DNA from: Pseudomonas akapageensis
GTDB lineage: Bacteria > Pseudomonadota > Gammaproteobacteria > Pseudomonadales > Pseudomonadaceae
Direction: 5' to 3'
DNA: 41,731 bases
Assembly (NCBI RefSeq): GCF_011355085.1
Contig: NZ_VXCP01000015.1
Coordinates: 1-41,731 of the forward strand
The notes under the pieces were generated by a model. The model saw only the letters and a list, made by a program, of their open reading frames with translations. It had not been told where the DNA came from and did not search any database. Of this stretch, positions 16,342 through 26,091 are shown piece by piece. The translations under genes and the position numbers were made by a program. Positions within the stretch are counted from its first letter, which is position 1. Every line of letters starts with the position of its first letter.

Positions 16342-18801
16342 CTAGGCGGTGACCTGGATCGGCTGGGACCCGACCTTGCGCAGCAGGAACCAGGACAGTG
16401 CCGGGATGAGGATCAGCGCACCGAGCATGTTCCACAGGAACATGAAGGTCAGCAGGATGCCCATGTCGGCCTGGAACTTGATTGGCGACCAGGCCCAGCA
16501 CACCACACCGGCAGCCAGGGTGATGCCGACCAGACCGACCACCCGACCAGTGAAGGCCACCGCATTGCGGTAGGCATCGGACAGCGACATGCCTTGGCGC
16601 TGGTAATGCAGCTGGACGCTGAGCAGGTACAGGGCGTAGTCGACGCCGATCCCGACGCCCAGGGCGATGACCGGCAGGGTCGCGACTTTCACGCCGATGC
16701 CCATGGCCACCATCAGTGCTTCACAGAGGATCGAGGTGAGCACCAGGGGCAGCAGCGCCACCAGCGTCGCCCGCCAGCTGCGGAAGGTGATCAGGCAGAA
16801 CAGGGTCACGGCCAGGTACACGTAAAGCAGCATGGTGTGGTTGGCTTCGCGCACCACGATGTTGGTCGCCGCTTCAATACCGGCGGTGCCGGCGGCCAGC
16901 AGGAATTGACGATCGTCGCTGCTGTTTTCCTTGGCGAACTTGTCGGCAATGGCCACCACGGCATCCAGGGTCTCGGCCTTGTGGTCCTTGAGGAAGGCGA
17001 TTACCGGCATCACCGAACAGTCGGTGTTGAACAATTCCGGCGCATTGACCGAGGCCTGTTGCGCGGCATAGTTCAGCACGTTCTGGTTACGCTGGATGCT
17101 GTTGAGCTTGGGGTTACCCTCGAAGGAACCCGCGGTGATCTGGCGTACCGCATTGACCAACGATGAAGTGGCTTGCACGCCCGGGTACTGCTGCAACTCC
17201 CAGGCCAGGCGGTCGGCCAGGATCAGCGTCTGATAATTCAGGCAGCCTTCGGGCGCGGTCTTGATCATCACCGCGAACAGGTCGCTGGACAGCGCGTAGT
17301 GGCTGGTGATGTAGGCGTTGTCGCGGTTGTAGCGCGAGTCGGCACGCAGTTCCGGAGCGCCACTGTCGAGGTCGCCGATCTTCAGATGTTGGCTGACCAT
17401 AAAGCCGGCAGTTCCCAGCACCAACGCACCCAGTACAGTACCCACGGCCCACTTGGGTGTGGTGAAACGGTCGAGCATGTCCCACAGCTTGCCGAAGCCG
17501 CGATGCTCGGCGGCACGGGTGTCGATCTTCAGCGCACGCGCGGCGGCCTTGCTGCCGACACCGATGTAAGACAGCGCCACCGGCATCAGCAACAGGGAGG
17601 TAAAAATCAGCACGGCCACGCCGATACTGGCGGTGATGGCCAGGTCCTGGATCACCGGAATGTCGATCAGCATCAGTACCGCGAAGCCGACGGCATCGGC
17701 CAGCAGCGCGGTGACACCGGCGATGAACAGACGGCGGAAGGTGTAGCGCGCCGCGATCAGTTTGTGCGTGCCGCGGGCGATGTCCTGCATGATCCCGTTC
17801 ATCTTCTGCGCCGCATGGGACACGCCGATGGCGAAGATCAGGAAAGGCACCAGCACCGAGTAGGGATCGATGGCGTAACCCAGCCAGGCGACGATGCCCA
17901 ACTGCCAGACCACCGCCGTCAGCGAACAGAAAATCACCAACAGGGTGCTGCGGATGCATCGGGTGTACAGGTAGATAATGACGAACGAAGTGACCACCGC
18001 CAGGCCGAAGAACATCATCACCTGGATCAGACCGTCGATCAGATCGCCCACCAGCTTGGCGAAGCCGATCACGCGGACCTTGTACTTGCCCTCGCCTTCC
18101 TCTCCGGCCTTGCGCGCTGCGCTGTCACCGGCGAACTCGATCTTGTCGCGCAGGCGCTCTTCGAGCATCTGCGAGAACTGATGGTAGTTGATGCCCTGCC
18201 CTGTGGCCGATGCCTTGTCCAGCAGCGGCACGATCAGCATGGTGGATTTGAAGTCGCTGGCCACCAGGCTGCCGACGATGCCGGCGCGGTTGATGTTCTG
18301 GCGCAGTTGCTCGATGTCTTTTGCTGAGCCCTGGTAGCTATCGGGCATCACCGGGCCACCCTGGAAACCCTCCTCGGTGGCTTCGGTCCAGCGTACCGCT
18401 GGGCTCCACAACGACTTCATCCAGGCGCGATCGACACCCTCGGTGAGGAACAGCTCATCGTTGACCTGCTTGAGCACACTCAGGTACTCGGGGTCGAAAA
18501 TGTCGCCCTGGGTGTTTTCCACCACCACGCGCACCGAACTCCCCAGGCCGCGCAACGATTTGCGGTTCTCCAGGAAATTCTGGATGTAGGGCTGGCTCTG
18601 CGGAATCATCTTCTCGAAGCTGGGGCGCAACTCCAGACGGGTTGCCATCATGTAGCCCAGCACCAGCGTGATCGCCGCCATCAACAGCATGAACAACGGG
18701 CGATGGTTGAATACCCACCGTTCCATGCGGTTGCCGGAGCTTCGATCGAAGTCATGCAAGTCGCATATCACCGGCATGGTGTCTTGCTGAATATTGCCCA
18801 T
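16342..18801 (-). CDS. RND superfamily (MMPL-type) transporter
   Basis: An 819-residue inner-membrane protein. The N-terminal helix at about residues 35-52 is followed by a large periplasmic domain, a helix bundle in the middle (about 230-420), a second periplasmic domain and a second helix bundle near the C-terminus (about 645-805). This is the repeated half-structure of RND/MMPL lipid exporters. The block GIGVDYALYLLSVQLH in the second bundle is a typical RND signature. MMPL proteins move lipids or other hydrophobic compounds through the inner membrane or periplasm. Its place between YCF48-like and acyl-CoA genes links transport with activation. The start has only a weak GAG ribosome site. 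Confidence 0.9.
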   Translation of the reverse strand: MGNIQQDTMPVICDLHDFDRSSGNRMERWVFNHRPLFMLLMAAITLVLGYMMATRLELRPSFEKMIPQSQPYIQNFLENRKSLRGLGSSVRVVVENTQGDIFDPEYLSVLKQVNDELFLTEGVDRAWMKSLWSPAVRWTEATEEGFQGGPVMPDSYQGSAKDIEQLRQNINRAGIVGSLVASDFKSTMLIVPLLDKASATGQGINYHQFSQMLEERLRDKIEFAGDSAARKAGEEGEGKYKVRVIGFAKLVGDLIDGLIQVMMFFGLAVVTSFVIIYLYTRCIRSTLLVIFCSLTAVVWQLGIVAWLGYAIDPYSVLVPFLIFAIGVSHAAQKMNGIMQDIARGTHKLIAARYTFRRLFIAGVTALLADAVGFAVLMLIDIPVIQDLAITASIGVAVLIFTSLLLMPVALSYIGVGSKAAARALKIDTRAAEHRGFGKLWDMLDRFTTPKWAVGTVLGALVLGTAGFMVSQHLKIGDLDSGAPELRADSRYNRDNAYITSHYALSSDLFAVMIKTAPEGCLNYQTLILADRLAWELQQYPGVQATSSLVNAVRQITAGSFEGNPKLNSIQRNQNVLNYAAQQASVNAPELFNTDCSVMPVIAFLKDHKAETLDAVVAIADKFAKENSSDDRQFLLAAGTAGIEAATNIVVREANHTMLLYVYLAVTLFCLITFRSWRATLVALLPLVLTSILCEALMVAMGIGVKVATLPVIALGVGIGVDYALYLLSVQLHYQRQGMSLSDAYRNAVAFTGRVVGLVGITLAAGVVCWAWSPIKFQADMGILLTFMFLWNMLGALILIPALSWFLLRKVGSQPIQVTA

Positions 18802-18830
18802 GTCAGGGTACTCGCTCTAATTATCTGTTC

Positions 18831-19904
18831 TTATTCTTGGGAAAGCGTACGTGCACCACGACTGCCTACCACCACCAGCGAGCCATCGGCTGCCTGGATG
18901 GCGCCTGACACCGGTGACTGGTTCTGCTGTGCCACCAACTGCAGTCGTGCACCATCGGCCTGGCTGGCCAACATGTGCCCGGCCTGTGTAAACAGGCGGA
19001 ATCGGCCGTCGGCGCCGACCGTGGCAGCGGTGATGCTGACCTGCAGGCCGGTATCGAGCGGGTTCCAGTTGGCACCGCCATCGGTGCTGCGAAACACATG
19101 CCCGCGCAGGCCGTAAGCCAGTACTTCGCCAGGCTTGCCGACGACACCGAAAAAGCTGCCCTGGTAAGGGGTCTGCAGGGCCATGAAGCGTTGCTGGGCG
19201 TCGTCCCACTTGAGCAGCAGGCCCTGTTCGCCAGCGATGTAGAGTCCATCACCCGTGGAGGCGATGGCGTTGAGGTGAAAGCCCTGCGGGTTATCGGTAC
19301 GGTCCTGCAAAGGCGTCCAGTGTTCGCCACCGTCTTCGGTGCGCAGGATCAGGTTGAACACACCGACCACATAGCCGTGTTTGTCGTCGGCAAACCACAC
19401 ATCGAGCAGCGGCTTGTCGGCGCCCTCCTCGACCAGACGCTGGCCTTCGCCGGCGAGCTGGGCCCATTGTTCGTTGCCAGGTTCGGCGCTGGCCAATGCA
19501 CCATAGTGCTGGACCAGCAAGGCACCGATTTCACGGCCATCGAGCTGTTTGCTCCAGGTCGCGCCGGCATCGCTGCTGTGCAGCACCACGCCATCGTTGC
19601 CGACCGCCCAGCCTTGCTGGGAGGAAGGAAAATTCACGGCATTGAGGTCAGCGCTGACCGGAACGCCGGCCTGCTGCCATTGCTTGCCGTCGTCATCGGA
19701 ATACAGAATGTGGCCACGCTGCCCCACGGCGACCAGGCGGTTACCCGCACGGGCCGTGTCCAGCAAGGGACTGCGCACTGCCAGGGCGCTGGGCCTGGCC
19801 GGCAGATCGAGCACGTCAACGTAGGCGGCGGCCTGAGCAAATCCCTGCAACAGTGCCAGCGTGGCGCCCAGCGCCAGCAGCACGGACTTCTTGAACGAAC
19901 ACAT
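18831..19904 (-). CDS. Exported YCF48/BNR-like beta-propeller protein
   Basis: A 357-residue protein with a signal peptide (KKSVLLALGATLALLQGFAQA, cleavage near residue 26). Repeats of the type SDDDGKQWQQAG, SSDAGATWSKQL, TEDGGEHWTPLQ and STDGGANWNPL recur at regular spacing. These are BNR/YCF48-type propeller blades. Propellers of this kind are often assembly or scaffold factors. It is encoded between the DUF1329 and RND genes, an association that recurs in Pseudomonas and related genomes to my knowledge, so a periplasmic partner of the transporter is likely. A GAGGAC ribosome site precedes the start. Confidence 0.87.
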   Translation of the reverse strand: MCSFKKSVLLALGATLALLQGFAQAAAYVDVLDLPARPSALAVRSPLLDTARAGNRLVAVGQRGHILYSDDDGKQWQQAGVPVSADLNAVNFPSSQQGWAVGNDGVVLHSSDAGATWSKQLDGREIGALLVQHYGALASAEPGNEQWAQLAGEGQRLVEEGADKPLLDVWFADDKHGYVVGVFNLILRTEDGGEHWTPLQDRTDNPQGFHLNAIASTGDGLYIAGEQGLLLKWDDAQQRFMALQTPYQGSFFGVVGKPGEVLAYGLRGHVFRSTDGGANWNPLDTGLQVSITAATVGADGRFRLFTQAGHMLASQADGARLQLVAQQNQSPVSGAIQAADGSLVVVGSRGARTLSQE

Positions 19905-19966
19905 ACGGCGTCCTCATGAAGAAACTGCGCCGGGCGCACATCGCGTGCAACCCGGCGTTGATATCA

Positions 19967-20015
19967 GGCGTCCTTGACGCTCGACCACCCACCGACAGTG
20001 GACCGAGCGGACGCC
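19967..20015 (-). other. Stem-loop between the DUF1329 and YCF48-like genes
   Basis: GGCGTCC at 19967-19973 pairs with GGACGCC at 20009-20015, with inner complementary segments (GCTCG with CGAGC and GTCCAC with GTGG on the minus strand) extending the stem. It lies in the 125-base gap of the operon and lacks a U-run. It may protect the upstream message end or lower downstream expression. Confidence 0.5.
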
Positions 20016-20029
20016 TTGTCGCAGGGTGT

Positions 20030-21388
20030 TCAGCGAATACCGGCGCCCGCCAGGGACTCCGGCGACCATTGCGCCTTGGACAGGGACTCGATGTAGCGGA
20101 TGCCGCCGTAAGGACCGACCACACCGTTGATGTTGTAGGAACCGCCGACCAGGTCATAGATCATGAAAGGCGTGGAGTCCGGAACCTGCTTGTCGTAGCT
20201 CTGGCTGAGGAAGGCGAAGGAGCCACGGTAGAGCTGACCACGTGCGTCGTATTGGTCGGAAGCCAGAGCTGCCCAGCTGTCTTCATCCAGGTAGAAGCGG
20301 CGCTTCTGGTAGACGTGACGTGCACCGGCCTTGAGGTTGCCCTCCACGACCCAGACACGGTGTTTCTCCCAGCGCACCATATCCGGTGCCAGATGGTTGG
20401 CAGTGGTCAGGCTCTTGGGATCCGCGGCGTAGGTCAGCTTGTAGGTGTTGTACGGCACGATCATTTCCTGCTTGCCGACCAGCTTCCAGTCGTAGCGATC
20501 CAGCGCGCCGTTGAACACGAACACATCGTCGTAGGTGCCGGCGCCCGCGGTACCGGGGTTAGGCGTGTCGTAAGCCAGGTTCGGTGCCAGCTTGACGCGA
20601 CGCTGGCCCGGCAGGTATTGCCATGCGCGGCGCGGTTGCGCCAGCGGGTTGGCGGCGTCCTTGAGCATGATCGCCTCGCCGGCACGGCGCGCAGGACCGG
20701 TGTAGTACAGCTTCATCTGGTAGTACACGTCGGCACTGCTGATCGGCTGCGCCATGTTCTCGTAGATCGGGTAGGTAATGAACGCCTGCCCCGTGGTCGC
20801 CAGGCTCGCCTGGCCTGCCGAGTCGACGTTCCAGGAGTCGTACTTGGAGTTGATGTTGACGCCCTGGTAGCGCAGCAGGAAGTTCCACATCGCCTCGGCG
20901 CCCGATTGCGGGATCGGGAACGGCACGCCGGGCAGTACGTTGTCGATGGCCAGGCCACCTTCAAGGGACTTGGCGCCGGTGGCGTTTTTCACGCTGTTGT
21001 CCAGCACCGTCTGCGGCAGGGCAACGGTGCGATGGGTCGGGTAGACGTCGACACGGTAAGTCGGGAAACGCTTGGCCAGTTCCACCGTGGTGGCGCTGAG
21101 CATGCCCTTGTACTTATCGACGTTCTTGCCATCAATCACCAGCAGCGGCTTTTCGCTGGCAAAGGGGTCCGGGCGCATGCTGTCGCCGGACTTGAAATTG
21201 GCCGGAGCCGTGGTCAGGCCGCCGGCATAGGCGGGAATGGAGCCATCGGCATTCGCAGCTTTTTCAGCGCCTACCAGGGTCAGGCTGCTGCCCAGCTTGG
21301 CAGCGTCCTGTGCAGTAACGGCGGCCTGTGCATGGGCGCCGAGGGTCATGGCCAGGGAAGCGGCCAGCAGTGTTTTGACGAATTTCAT
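20030..21388 (-). CDS. DUF1329 family outer-membrane/periplasmic protein
   Basis: A 452-residue exported protein with a clear signal peptide (KTLLAASLAMTLGAHAQA, cleavage near residue 23). The mature part begins TAQDAAKLGSSLTLVGAEKA and contains NADGSIPAYAGGLT and the YEHMAQ-like NMAQPISSADVYYQMK region, as in DUF1329 proteins. As I recall, members have a LolB-like fold and occur next to DUF1302 genes. There is no lipobox at the cleavage site. It lies 39 bases after the DUF1302 gene, with an AGGAGA ribosome site. The probable role is carrying a hydrophobic ligand in the envelope; no enzyme motif is visible. Confidence 0.9.
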   Translation of the reverse strand: MKFVKTLLAASLAMTLGAHAQAAVTAQDAAKLGSSLTLVGAEKAANADGSIPAYAGGLTTAPANFKSGDSMRPDPFASEKPLLVIDGKNVDKYKGMLSATTVELAKRFPTYRVDVYPTHRTVALPQTVLDNSVKNATGAKSLEGGLAIDNVLPGVPFPIPQSGAEAMWNFLLRYQGVNINSKYDSWNVDSAGQASLATTGQAFITYPIYENMAQPISSADVYYQMKLYYTGPARRAGEAIMLKDAANPLAQPRRAWQYLPGQRRVKLAPNLAYDTPNPGTAGAGTYDDVFVFNGALDRYDWKLVGKQEMIVPYNTYKLTYAADPKSLTTANHLAPDMVRWEKHRVWVVEGNLKAGARHVYQKRRFYLDEDSWAALASDQYDARGQLYRGSFAFLSQSYDKQVPDSTPFMIYDLVGGSYNINGVVGPYGGIRYIESLSKAQWSPESLAGAGIR

Positions 21389-21427
21389 TTTATTGTTCTC
21401 CTGCTTAGAAACTAAGCATTGGGTGTA

Positions 21428-23440
21428 TCAAAAGGTGGTTTTCAGCGTCAGGTACACGGCGCCACGGTCTTCCGTGGTCGCACCGCCGCCCGAGAAGGCC
21501 GAATAGCCACCGGCGTAACACGCATAGTTTTCGTTACCGCTGAAGGCGTTCGGCGTGGAGCCGTCGCCACTGCCGGCGTTGGCAGCACCGGTGCTGTTAC
21601 CGCTGACATTGCACTTGTCAGCCTTGCCAAAGGCGTCGACATACTTGAGGTCGACGAAGTACTTGTTGTAAACCGCTGCACCGACGCCGACCGCATAGTT
21701 GCCGGTGTCTTCTGCACCACCACCGGACACCGGTGAAACGCCGTCGAGACCCACGTTGACGGACATCGGCAGGCTCATGTCCACGCCCGGGAATACCTGG
21801 TACCAGGTCGGCGTGAAGTTGACCGCCAGGCCCCAGTTGTCACGGGTAGGCTTGTCGATGCCGCGGTAAGTGCTCTTGCCCTTGTAGAGCGCCTCGTTCT
21901 TGTCATCGAGCTCGAGCAAGTTGCTGTAATACAGCTCGGCGAGCACGACGGCCGAATCGAACACCGGCGTCTTGGGCATGGTCATCAGACCGTTGAGTGT
22001 CCAGTGCAGCGTTTCACCGGTGGCGCTCATGCTGTCGCCGTTGCTCGGGGTGTCGTAGATAACGCCAGTGCCCGCCGTACGTGCCGGCAACAGGCCAAGG
22101 CCCTGCCCCAGCCCGAGGGGGCTGGTGGTGCTGACAATTGCCGGGATACTGGCCAACGGCATGTTGTGGCGGATGTTCAAGTCGCTGCCGACGCTGATGC
22201 CACCGATATCCTTGGACAGGCTCAGGCCATAGATGTCGATATCGTCGGAGTACGCCAACTGATAGGTGGCAGTGCTCAACGAGTTCAGCGTGTTGACCAC
22301 AGCCGGCACCTGGCCCGCAGGTCGCGTGCCATTGGGGTTGGCCGAGGTGATCCCCCGGGCGTCCAGCCAGGCCTGGGGCAGGATGTCCGACGTTTTGCGG
22401 TAATAGATACCGAGGGTGCCGTCCAGCCATGCTGGCGACCACTTGGCCATCAGCCCCCAGTCGCCGTGATTGCTCGGTGTCAGGTCATCGCCACGGCGCA
22501 CGTTGGTCAGCGCGTTGCAGGGTGCGATGCCACAACCGAGCGGACTGCCGGGCGTGATGGAGTTGGTGTTGCCGAGCAGGAACGATTGCGCACCGAAGCC
22601 CACCAGGTCGGAACCGCCGTAGTAAGTACCGGCCTCAGGCAGGCGGGCAGCATTCCAGTCCAGGAAGTACTGGGCGCCAATGGTCAACTCGGGATTGATT
22701 GTGAAGGTGGTCGAAATCTGATCGCGCGGGACGAACAGCTCCTTGGCCTCGGTACCCGGCGATGCCGCCAGCTTCGCCAGGTCCAGGCCGGACTGGCCGT
22801 AGCTGATCGAGTGCACCGGGTTCAGGATGGTTTCACCCCAGAACACGTTGTGCTGGCCGGCCTTGATGCTGAACAGGGACTCTTCACCCACTTCGGTGCT
22901 GTAGAACACGAAGGCATCGAGAATCTCGCCCGAGGGACCGGTGTAGTAACGCTGGGCGTAGTTGCTCAGGTGCGGACTGCCGTTGCCGACATTGTCATTG
23001 GTGACGCCAGCCAGTCGCGGGTCATTGGCGATCAGGCCGGAGGTTTCGCCATTGCCGTTGACGAACGGATTGGAGTTGGAACCGGTGTTTTCATACGCCT
23101 TGTCGTACCAGCTCGCCGCACTGACGCGAAAACCCATGCTTTCCTTGTAGACAACATCCATCTCGGTCAGCAGGTCAACACGGTTGGTGATGTTGGTCCC
23201 GGCATGGCGGAAGTTGTAGTCGCCGTCGTTGTTGTTCGGCGTCCCAAGCATGCGCTTGTCGGCGTTTTCGGTACGCACGCCGTAGTTGTACTTGACGGTA
23301 TTGTCAAAGCGCACAGCCCAGTCGGGGTTGCCGGTATCGAGTTCGAAACCATGGGCCACCGGCATGCCAGCAGCAAGGATGGCCAGGGCCAGCAGGCTGC
23401 GATGCGAGGGTTTGAGGCTGTGACTCTTATTGTTATGCAT
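21428..23440 (-). CDS. DUF1302 family outer-membrane beta-barrel-like protein
   Basis: A 670-residue exported protein with an N-terminal signal (SLLALAILAAGMPVAHG) and a mature start FELDTGNPDWAVRFDNTVKYNYGVR. The rest is rich in alternating aromatic and polar strand-like segments and ends in YLTLKTTF, with a terminal phenylalanine typical of outer-membrane barrels. DUF1302 proteins are poorly characterised and often encoded beside DUF1329. This gene is first in the six-gene minus-strand operon, with GGAG eight bases before the start. A channel or receptor for a hydrophobic substrate is inferred. The 130 bases upstream probably hold the operon promoter, but I could not assign boxes with confidence. 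Confidence 0.88.
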   Translation of the reverse strand: MHNNKSHSLKPSHRSLLALAILAAGMPVAHGFELDTGNPDWAVRFDNTVKYNYGVRTENADKRMLGTPNNNDGDYNFRHAGTNITNRVDLLTEMDVVYKESMGFRVSAASWYDKAYENTGSNSNPFVNGNGETSGLIANDPRLAGVTNDNVGNGSPHLSNYAQRYYTGPSGEILDAFVFYSTEVGEESLFSIKAGQHNVFWGETILNPVHSISYGQSGLDLAKLAASPGTEAKELFVPRDQISTTFTINPELTIGAQYFLDWNAARLPEAGTYYGGSDLVGFGAQSFLLGNTNSITPGSPLGCGIAPCNALTNVRRGDDLTPSNHGDWGLMAKWSPAWLDGTLGIYYRKTSDILPQAWLDARGITSANPNGTRPAGQVPAVVNTLNSLSTATYQLAYSDDIDIYGLSLSKDIGGISVGSDLNIRHNMPLASIPAIVSTTSPLGLGQGLGLLPARTAGTGVIYDTPSNGDSMSATGETLHWTLNGLMTMPKTPVFDSAVVLAELYYSNLLELDDKNEALYKGKSTYRGIDKPTRDNWGLAVNFTPTWYQVFPGVDMSLPMSVNVGLDGVSPVSGGGAEDTGNYAVGVGAAVYNKYFVDLKYVDAFGKADKCNVSGNSTGAANAGSGDGSTPNAFSGNENYACYAGGYSAFSGGGATTEDRGAVYLTLKTTF

Positions 23441-23570
23441 TACGTTGTCTCCGCCGTGTTGTACTTGTATTTAAGCGCAGCCGTCCTTGCGCAAGCCCTG
23501 GTGAAAGAGCCAGCGTGCGTCACGAGTCTAGGATGTGCCGGGCGTTTTTTTGGGCCAGGCTGCTATCTGA

Positions 23571-24137
23571 CTAGCGATCCAGTTCTTGAATGAAGGCTTC
23601 GGCGCCCGGCCAGTGGCCAAAGCCCGAAGCGGGATTGAGGTGGCCGACCTGACCGAGATTGACCAGTTCGCTACCCCAGCCGCGAGCCATGCGGGCGACA
23701 GCTTCCAGGCTTGCCAGGTGATCGTTGGTGCTGCCGGCGACTACGCTGCGAAACGGCAGTGCGCCGGTGGGCAGAGGGTCCCAGCCATTGGCCCGGAGGG
23801 TTTCCGGGGTTGGATAGCCCTGGGGCCAGGTGGCATCCAGATCCGGCGGCGCGGCCAGCAGAGCGCCCTTGATCGGAGCGCTGTGCTTGGCAGCCCAGTG
23901 GGCCACCATCAGTACACCGGCGCTGTGAGCGACCAGAATCACCGGCCCGTCGATCTGCGACACTTCGTGCTGGATGGCGCGTACCCGCGCGGCGCAGTCG
24001 AGCTTGTCGGTTTCAAGTGGCGGCACACTGCGCACTTTGCTCAACCTGGCTTCAAGCAGCGTTTGCCAATGCTCGGCAACATGCTCGCGCAAGCCCGGTA
24101 CAATCAGAACGGTCGCGTTAGTTTGTAGTTTGTCCAC
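23571..24137 (-). CDS. RBBP9/YdeN-type alpha/beta serine hydrolase
   Basis: A short 188-residue alpha/beta hydrolase. The nucleophile elbow is V-A-H-S72-A-G, the acid is D139 in GSTNDHLAS and the base is H166 in GQVGHLNPASGFG; these fit the RBBP9 pattern of a compact serine hydrolase. Substrates of bacterial members are unclear; esters and amides of small acyl groups are possible. The start is GTG 24137 behind GAAGGTG. It lies 130 bases upstream of DUF1302 on the same strand, so it may be separate or a first gene of that operon. A terminator lies upstream of it, separating it from the chemoreceptor. Confidence 0.87.
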   Translation of the reverse strand: MDKLQTNATVLIVPGLREHVAEHWQTLLEARLSKVRSVPPLETDKLDCAARVRAIQHEVSQIDGPVILVAHSAGVLMVAHWAAKHSAPIKGALLAAPPDLDATWPQGYPTPETLRANGWDPLPTGALPFRSVVAGSTNDHLASLEAVARMARGWGSELVNLGQVGHLNPASGFGHWPGAEAFIQELDR

Positions 24138-24204
24138 TTGAACACCTTCGCCTTCTCGATGACTCGACTGGCTGATTCGCCAGAAGCTTTTTGTAGTACC
24201 GACA

Positions 24205-24232
24205 TTAAAGACCCCCCATCAGGGGTGCTTTT
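24205..24232 (-). terminator. Rho-independent terminator of the chemoreceptor gene
   Basis: On the minus strand ACCCCTGATGGGGGGT forms a short GC stem, preceded by AAAAGC and followed by CTTTAATG. It lies about 55 bases after the chemoreceptor stop and before the hydrolase start. Confidence 0.6.
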
Positions 24233-24288
24233 CATTTAACGTCAGCTGCTTTTCTTTTGATGACACATCGTCCGTTGAGACGATTCGC

Positions 24289-25854
24289 TCACGCGTTAAA
24301 GCGTTCAACCAGCACGTGTAGCGAATGGGCCGTGGCTTCCAGATCGCGACCCAGCAACTGGGAACGGTTGGTAAGCTCGGAATTGTTCTGCGCCGCCAGG
24401 GAAATCGTGCTGATCTGGCTGGAAACCGCCCCGGCAGCCTGGCTCTGTTGTTCCGCCGCGGCGGCCATCTGCTCGACCCGCTCGTGGATACCGCTGATCG
24501 CCAGCGTGATGCCGTCCAGGGCGCGTTCGGTATCGATCACGTGGGTCACGCCGGCACGGGCTTCGTCGCTGCCTTTGCCGGCAATGTCCACGGCCTGGCG
24601 GGCCTCGACTTGCAAGGCGCTGATGATCTGCTGGATCGTCTTGGTCGACTCCCCGGTCTTGGAGGCCAGTGCTCGCACCTCGTCCGCCACCACGGCGAAA
24701 CCACGACCCTGCTCCCCTGCCCGTGCGGCCTCGATGGCAGCGTTGAGGGCCAGCAGGTTGGTCTGCTCGGCAATGGCCTGAATCATGTTGGCGGCTTGCT
24801 GGATCGACTGGGTCTGCCTGGCCAGGCTGTCCACCGAACGGCTGATGTCGTCCACGGTATCGGCCAGCTTTTCAATGACGCGGCGCGTCTGCACCACCCG
24901 TTGCGCGCCGCCGGTGGACAAGTGATTGACCTCGCGCGCGCTCTGCGCAGTTTGCTGGATATGCATGGACACCTCCCCGATCGAGGTGGCCATCTCCTGC
25001 ATCGCGCCTGCCGCCCTGTTCGCTTCCAGCCGTTGCACCTGCAGCGCCGTTTGCGCCTGATCGACCAACTGGCCGTTGCGGGTCGCCAGAATGGCGGTCT
25101 GGTCGGCAAAATCGCCCAGGCGACTGAGCGCCGTGCGGATGCGCGCCCCTTCACTGATCAGTGCCATTTGCAGTCGCGCGACCGCACCGGTTTCGCTGCT
25201 GTAGGTCAGCGCCACCAGTTCACTGTCGAATGCCAGCGGCGCCGCTTCCTGGATCTTGGAGAGTGCACGCCGAACGAACCACAGGGACACCCAGGTTTGC
25301 GCAATCGAGAGCCCTATCAAGCTGGTGACGGCCGCTGTTGGCATGTCTGCGATCGACAGGAAGGTCCCCAACAGCCCACCCAGCAATGGCAACAGCAGAA
25401 AGCGCGACAACATGCCCAGGCGCTGCCACACACTGGCCGGCGAACGGCCTCCGCGCAGCCGTGCATAGAGCACGCAGGCGCGCTGCACCTGTTCGGCCTG
25501 CGGCCTGACCTGTACCGATTCGTAGCCGACCACCCGGCCGTCCTGATGAATCGGCGTGACATAGGCACTGACCCAATAGCCGTCGCCGTTGCTGCAACGA
25601 TTCCTGACGATGCCCATCCAGGCCTTGCCGGCGCTGAGGTGACTCCACATATGGGCGAAGACGACCGCGGGCATGTCCGGATGGCGCACGATATTGTGCG
25701 CACTGCCAATGAGTTGTTCCCGGGTAAAACCACTGACCGCGACGAACTCGTCGTTGCAGTAAGTGATACGACCTTGGGGGTCGGTGGCTGAAATCAGGCG
25801 CTGTTCGGCCGGAAATCTGCGTTCCTGATCGGTGACGGGTGTATTGACTCGCAT
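24289..25854 (-). CDS. PAS-containing methyl-accepting chemotaxis protein (Aer-like)
   Basis: A 521-residue chemoreceptor. An N-terminal cytoplasmic PAS domain (about residues 20-120, with [19 protein letters not shown] and [10 protein letters not shown]) resembles Aer, which binds FAD and senses redox state. Two adjacent membrane helices follow near 150-195, with almost no periplasmic part. The C-terminal signalling domain holds the hairpin tip [20 protein letters not shown] and the [15 protein letters not shown] segment that contacts CheA and CheW. This layout suggests energy taxis rather than ligand sensing in the periplasm. It is divergent from the AraC-type regulator, with 237 bases between the starts. 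Length is normal for the family. Confidence 0.92.
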   Translation of the reverse strand: MRVNTPVTDQERRFPAEQRLISATDPQGRITYCNDEFVAVSGFTREQLIGSAHNIVRHPDMPAVVFAHMWSHLSAGKAWMGIVRNRCSNGDGYWVSAYVTPIHQDGRVVGYESVQVRPQAEQVQRACVLYARLRGGRSPASVWQRLGMLSRFLLLPLLGGLLGTFLSIADMPTAAVTSLIGLSIAQTWVSLWFVRRALSKIQEAAPLAFDSELVALTYSSETGAVARLQMALISEGARIRTALSRLGDFADQTAILATRNGQLVDQAQTALQVQRLEANRAAGAMQEMATSIGEVSMHIQQTAQSAREVNHLSTGGAQRVVQTRRVIEKLADTVDDISRSVDSLARQTQSIQQAANMIQAIAEQTNLLALNAAIEAARAGEQGRGFAVVADEVRALASKTGESTKTIQQIISALQVEARQAVDIAGKGSDEARAGVTHVIDTERALDGITLAISGIHERVEQMAAAAEQQSQAAGAVSSQISTISLAAQNNSELTNRSQLLGRDLEATAHSLHVLVERFNA

Positions 25855-26091
25855 GCAGGCTCACTCAGGTTATCCGCCCTTCATGCCGTGGCTGCTGGGT
25901 ACGCGCCATGCAAGAGGGGTCGATTGTTGTTTTACGGAGGCTGATAGGCATTGACGCCGGAGGCGGAAAATACTGGAGTCCGCGAGGAGTGAACCGCGCA
26001 GTTCACGTCAAAAACTTTTCATTTCATGACTTGGTGGATATAGTCGACAACGGATGGATTCCATAAGAACAACGCCAGGAAACGCCTCTGC

